A stretch of DNA of 23,459 nucleotides from an uncultured Bacilli bacterium (GTDB lineage: Bacteria; Bacillota_I; Bacilli_A; RF39; UBA660), in assembly GCA_934169415.1 (NCBI GenBank), contig CAKPNP010000018.1, forward strand, positions 1-23,459. Reading direction: 5' to 3'. Made by a program: the position numbers and the translations under genes. Under the pieces are notes generated by a model. That model was not told the origin of the DNA, did no database searches, and saw nothing but the letters and a program-made list of their open reading frames with translations. Positions 20,509 through 23,459 of the stretch are shown piece by piece (position 1 is the stretch's first letter; the number at the start of each line of letters is the position of its first letter).

Positions 20509-21349
20509 TTACGTAATCTTTTATACTATCAGCTAAAATAGGTATAGAATTTTCTACTTCGCTAAATGTATTATTATTCCCTCCCATCTCTATAAGTATT
20601 ACATTTTCACTTAAATCTTGATTAAAATTACTTATTTTTTTACGGTATATTCCTTTAGAAATATCTAATTTTGATGATAATATTTCATTTAAATCATTAG
20701 CTGTTTTCATGTTAGGTAAATTCTCATTTATTACAAACATCACCTTAGCATAACTTTTATCATCAATTACTTTTGTAGAACTATCATGAGATACACCATC
20801 CCTATGTAAATCGATTATTAACTTTAAATCTTTATAATTTTCTAATGCATTAGTTACAAAGGTTCTACTTGCTAGGTAAACATCATCACTGGTTAAATTA
20901 TTAGTTTTAATATATTCACTAACGGAATTAGAAGATACTACAGTCATAATTCCAAGTTCATTTAATTTTTCCTGTAATATATATGCCACCTTTCTAACAT
21001 CTCCAGAATCTATGTAACCTTCAGTTTCATGTGTTGTATATATAAAAACTTGTGGAGATGAAATAACCTCATTTTGAATATAAGAAAATTCCAATGTTTT
21101 ATTACTTGTCCTATAAAATTTTTTTAATACTAATGTATCAGGCTTATCTAAATCAATTCCATTTATTAAACTTATAAAATTTAAAAGTATATTATTAGTA
21201 CTTTTTTTATCATTAAAATAATAATTAGAATTGTTTAACATATTTAAAGTAAAAGTGTTATTCTCTTTTAAATTAAATTTTTTTAAAAATGTAAAAAGTG
21301 AAAAATAAATCATTACTATAGCAAGTATACATAGTACTATTTTTTTCAT
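20495..21349 (-). CDS. spoIIP: SpoIIP-family peptidoglycan amidase/endopeptidase
   Basis: SpoIIP cuts stem peptides and cross-links in septal peptidoglycan during engulfment. The 284-aa protein has one membrane anchor (about 4-22) and the family core: VFIYTTHETEGY (101-112), SSNSVSEYIKTNN, DVYLASRTFVTNALENYKDL, LIIDLHRDGVSHD (177-189), NFNQDLSENVILIEMGGNNN (241-260) and TFSEVENSIPILA. His107, His182 and Glu254 are kept, and the first His of the usual YHTH is Thr. It is much shorter than B. subtilis SpoIIP (about 400 aa) because the N-terminal region is reduced. It is joined to a YqxA-like gene by overlap. Retention suggests sporulation or a reused wall hydrolase in this lineage; no other sporulation gene is visible. 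Confidence 0.88.
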   Translation of the reverse strand: MKKIVLCILAIVMIYFSLFTFLKKFNLKENNTFTLNMLNNSNYYFNDKKSTNNILLNFISLINGIDLDKPDTLVLKKFYRTSNKTLEFSYIQNEVISSPQVFIYTTHETEGYIDSGDVRKVAYILQEKLNELGIMTVVSSNSVSEYIKTNNLTSDDVYLASRTFVTNALENYKDLKLIIDLHRDGVSHDSSTKVIDDKSYAKVMFVINENLPNMKTANDLNEILSSKLDISKGIYRKKISNFNQDLSENVILIEMGGNNNTFSEVENSIPILADSIKDYVNEKE

Positions 21350-21380
21350 AGTCTCACCTATGTAACTATACTATCTATTA

Positions 21381-21409
21381 TAATTAATTATGACTAAATA
21401 AAATGTCAA
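21381..21409 (-). promoter_or_regulatory. Candidate promoter of spoIIP
   Basis: A consensus TTGACA (21404-21409) is followed after 17 bases by TAATTA (21381-21386) on the minus strand, just past the pyrophosphatase terminator. The -10 is poor, and a better TATAAT lies four bases further downstream at a 21-base spacing. A sporulation sigma factor may use a different site. Confidence 0.45.
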
Positions 21410-21416
21410 AATATAA

Positions 21417-21439
21417 GAAAAAACTACTAAAAAGTAGTT
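21417..21439 (-). terminator. Terminator after the pyrophosphatase gene
   Basis: AACTACT (21422-21428) and AGTAGTT (21433-21439) pair with an AAAA loop and are followed by a T-run on the minus strand. The hairpin touches the stop codon at 21438. Confidence 0.8.
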
Positions 21440-23057
21440 ATTTTTCTAATGCTTCCATAATAGGAGGTATAAATTGTTTTTTTCTAGATACTAAATCTTG
21501 GAAATAATGTCCTTGTTTCAAAATATCTAAATCAAAGCTATCCATTAAAACTCTTTCAGAAGAAGTATTATATAAAATATAAGAACCATTTTTAATAATA
21601 TCAGTTATAAAGATAGCTACAACTGTAAACTCTTGATTTTTAGCCATATCATCTAAAATTTTAATATATCCTTCTTTTTCATTCATAATTGAATCTATAT
21701 CTGTTGTGAAAACTTGACCAATTCCTATATTTTTATCATTTACAGTGAATTTTTTAAAGTCCTCATATATTATTTCTTCTTTTGTTTTACCTTTTAGGCT
21801 AGAACCAGCTTTAAACATTTCCATTCCATATTCAAAATAACTTACACCAGCTAATACTTCAAGTTCACTTACTGCAGTTCTATCTAAAGGGGTTGTAGTT
21901 GGAGATTTTAATAGCAATGTATCAGAAATAATTGCTGATAACATAGCACCTGCTATGCTTTTTGGAATTTCAACATTATTTTCTTTATATATATTATATA
22001 TTATAGTATTCGCACTTCCAACAGCCATATTTCTAAAATTTATAGGTAAGCTAGTTGCAAGAGTTCCTAATTTATGATGATCTATAACTTCTACTATAGA
22101 TGCTTCTTCTATTCCATCAACAGTTTGACTTTTTTCATTATGATCAACTAATATAACCTTTTTTGGATGTTTAACATTAGAAAAAGTTATATGTAGTAAC
22201 CCTTTACAGTATCCATCTTTATCAACAATTGGATAATTTGTATGTTTTGTTTTTTGGGCAACTTCTTGAAATTGTGTATAGTACTCATTTTCATCAAAAC
22301 TAATAGGACTAGTAGAATAAGGCACCGAACTAACATAATTAGATAAATTGATTAATTTAGTTGTATGAAATGTATCATATGATGTTTTTACTATATTTAC
22401 TTTATTTTCTTTAGCTTTTTCTAAATTTTCTTTAGATATTTCACCATCACCAGTAATTATAATTAATTTAATATGTGATTTAACAGCATATTCTATAATA
22501 TTTTGTCTATCACCTACTATTAATATATCATTATCATGTAATATTATATTTTCAATAAATGTAATACTTCTATATGCAGCTGTTAGTAAATTACCTTCTA
22601 TCTCATCATCAAATTTTAATACTTCATTTGCCTTTAAAGTTTCGAGTATATTTTTATATGATGTTTTAATTTTAATTAAATCTCCATTTATTAACTCACG
22701 TGCAAGTTCTTTTAAAGTTAATAAACCTGTTAATTTTTTATCTTTATTAACTATAGGTAGTCCGCTTAAATTATTTTCTTTCATGTAGTTATAAGCTTCA
22801 TTAATAGAGGTTACATCATAAGCATAACAATTCCTCATATAATCTACATCTTTTATTTGTAACTTAACATCATTTAAATATTTTGGTTCCTTTAAGCCAA
22901 AATAATTAAGTACAAATTTAGTTTCATTATTGATATTTCCTAAAGCCATAGCCTCAGTATTATAACCCATTTGATTTTTTAAGTAAGATAAACTAATACT
23001 TCCACAAATTGAATCAGTATCAGGTTTCTTGTGTCCAAATATATAAATTTTTTCCAT
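21438..23057 (-). CDS. ppaC: CBS/DRTGG-containing family II Mn-dependent inorganic pyrophosphatase
   Basis: Hydrolyses pyrophosphate to phosphate. The 539-aa protein is a DHH-type enzyme with a regulatory insert. N-terminal metal site GHKKPDTDS (8-16); first CBS (about 70-125, with SGLPIVNKDKKLTGLLT); a DRTGG-like domain (about 135-240, with ILIVGDRQNII); second CBS (about 245-297); then the catalytic part resumes with VILVDHNEKSQ (301-311) and VIDHHKLG (325-331), and the DHHA2 domain ends with SRKKQFIPP. CBS-PPases bind adenine nucleotides (known of the family), so activity may be tuned by energy state. The first ATG (23069) lies within the ribosome-binding site GGAGGAA, which sits five bases before ATG 23057, so the latter is chosen. 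Strong promoter and terminator: a single-gene unit. Confidence 0.94.
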   Translation of the reverse strand: MEKIYIFGHKKPDTDSICGSISLSYLKNQMGYNTEAMALGNINNETKFVLNYFGLKEPKYLNDVKLQIKDVDYMRNCYAYDVTSINEAYNYMKENNLSGLPIVNKDKKLTGLLTLKELARELINGDLIKIKTSYKNILETLKANEVLKFDDEIEGNLLTAAYRSITFIENIILHDNDILIVGDRQNIIEYAVKSHIKLIIITGDGEISKENLEKAKENKVNIVKTSYDTFHTTKLINLSNYVSSVPYSTSPISFDENEYYTQFQEVAQKTKHTNYPIVDKDGYCKGLLHITFSNVKHPKKVILVDHNEKSQTVDGIEEASIVEVIDHHKLGTLATSLPINFRNMAVGSANTIIYNIYKENNVEIPKSIAGAMLSAIISDTLLLKSPTTTPLDRTAVSELEVLAGVSYFEYGMEMFKAGSSLKGKTKEEIIYEDFKKFTVNDKNIGIGQVFTTDIDSIMNEKEGYIKILDDMAKNQEFTVVAIFITDIIKNGSYILYNTSSERVLMDSFDLDILKQGHYFQDLVSRKKQFIPPIMEALEK

Positions 23058-23082
23058 AAATTCCTCCATAAATACTTAACTA

Positions 23083-23111
23083 TTTATACTATTTTTTTTG
23101 TTATTTGTCAA
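23083..23111 (-). promoter_or_regulatory. Promoter of the pyrophosphatase gene
   Basis: TTGACA (23106-23111) and TATAAA (23083-23088) are 17 bases apart on the minus strand, giving a start near 23076, about 19 bases before ATG 23057. It is a near-consensus promoter. Confidence 0.8.
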
Positions 23112-23123
23112 TAATTTATATAT

Positions 23124-23459
23124 TTATAACATCATTATTTGTTTTTTAGTTAATCCTGTATACTTTGATATTTGTTCTATTGGTAAATTATCTTTTAACA
23201 TCTCTTTAGCTGTATTTATTTTTTCAGACATTTTGCCCTTTTCCTCTCCTTCTTTTAATCCTAATTCTTTATAATGAATTTTATATGAGTTTCTTAGTCT
23301 TAATTCATCTTCTTCTTTTGTAAACATGGGTTCAAATAAGTTATCATCTTCTAAGTTCTTTAAAGCTCTTTTATACTTCATCTCTACTTCATCTCCGTTT
23401 ATATCTTTAGAATACTTATTAAGCATTCGTATATATCTATATTTATTATATTCTTTTTT
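23124..23459 (-). CDS. C-terminal part of an Rpn/PD-(D/E)XK-type transposase-like protein (cut by window edge)
   Basis: The frame is open through the ATG at 23426 to the end of the window (reading KKEYNKYRYIR before that Met), so this is the 3' end of a longer gene. The visible end has KNLEDDNLFEPMFTKEEDEL, a KELGLKEGEEKGKMSEK charged helix and EMLKDNLPIEQISKYTGLTK, a small helix-turn module. This tail is characteristic of the recombination-promoting nuclease/putative transposase (Rpn, PD-(D/E)XK family) proteins, where 'G(i/l)eeGkekG' is followed by 'akkmlk.g.siekIskiTGLs'. The nuclease domain would lie outside the window. It may be complete or decayed beyond the edge. No terminator is seen behind it. 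Confidence 0.6.
   Translation of the reverse strand, partial: KKEYNKYRYIRMLNKYSKDINGDEVEMKYKRALKNLEDDNLFEPMFTKEEDELRLRNSYKIHYKELGLKEGEEKGKMSEKINTAKEMLKDNLPIEQISKYTGLTKKQIMML

Noticed and set aside
1..23459. CRISPR arrays, tRNA or rRNA genes, alternative genetic code
   Set aside because: No regularly spaced repeats, no cloverleaf-type sequence with conserved T-arm motif, no rRNA-like segment; genes use TGG for Trp and none reads through TGA.

Overview
The window is strongly AT-rich DNA with the standard genetic code (Trp is TGG and TGA acts as a stop), clear Shine-Dalgarno sites (AGGAGG, AGGTGA), sigma-A type promoters and many U-tailed hairpin terminators. A glycine T-box, a single-chain glycyl-tRNA synthetase, class B PBP, MurF, SpoIIP and an nfo/DUF2624-like pair point to a low-GC Bacillota, most likely an uncultured gut Bacilli or Mollicutes-allied lineage (RF39/Erysipelotrichales-like) with a wall. 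The lineage is inferred from gene content and style only.

Layout. 1-2200: a small unknown protein, a signal-peptide and bactofilin-like membrane protein, and a divergent YebE/UPF0316 membrane protein. 2198-5220: glycyl-tRNA synthetase behind a very short T-box leader, preceded by a degenerate phosphoglycerate-mutase-like protein. 5221-6970: a low-coding island with a KilA-N protein between apparent gene remnants. 6970-10007: tgt, an unknown gene on a divergent promoter whose -35 box overlaps that of tgt, and murF. 10055-14035: two surface genes, a prepilin-like protein with an FGE/C-type-lectin-like domain and a six-repeat BIG2 protein whose secretion signal is cut off by a frameshift. 14136-15398: a Fic gene between 41-bp direct repeats, next to TGCACAAT palindromes. 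15403-18921: efp, a possible small ORF, rpmG, penicillin-binding protein 2 and superoxide dismutase, all on the minus strand. 19002-23057: DUF2624-like gene, nfo, a YqxA-like protein, spoIIP and a CBS-domain pyrophosphatase. The right edge cuts an Rpn/PD-(D/E)XK-like C-terminus.

Most genes are housekeeping: translation (glyQS, tgt, efp, rpmG), wall synthesis and remodelling (murF, PBP2, SpoIIP-like), DNA repair (nfo) and pyrophosphate turnover. The accessory parts are the KilA-N island, the surface pair and the Fic cassette. No complete new multi-gene system is evident. The best leads are the unusually small T-box, the surface pair (a possible diversity-generating target and a possible frame switch), the Fic cassette and the inactivated phosphoglycerate-mutase paralogue.
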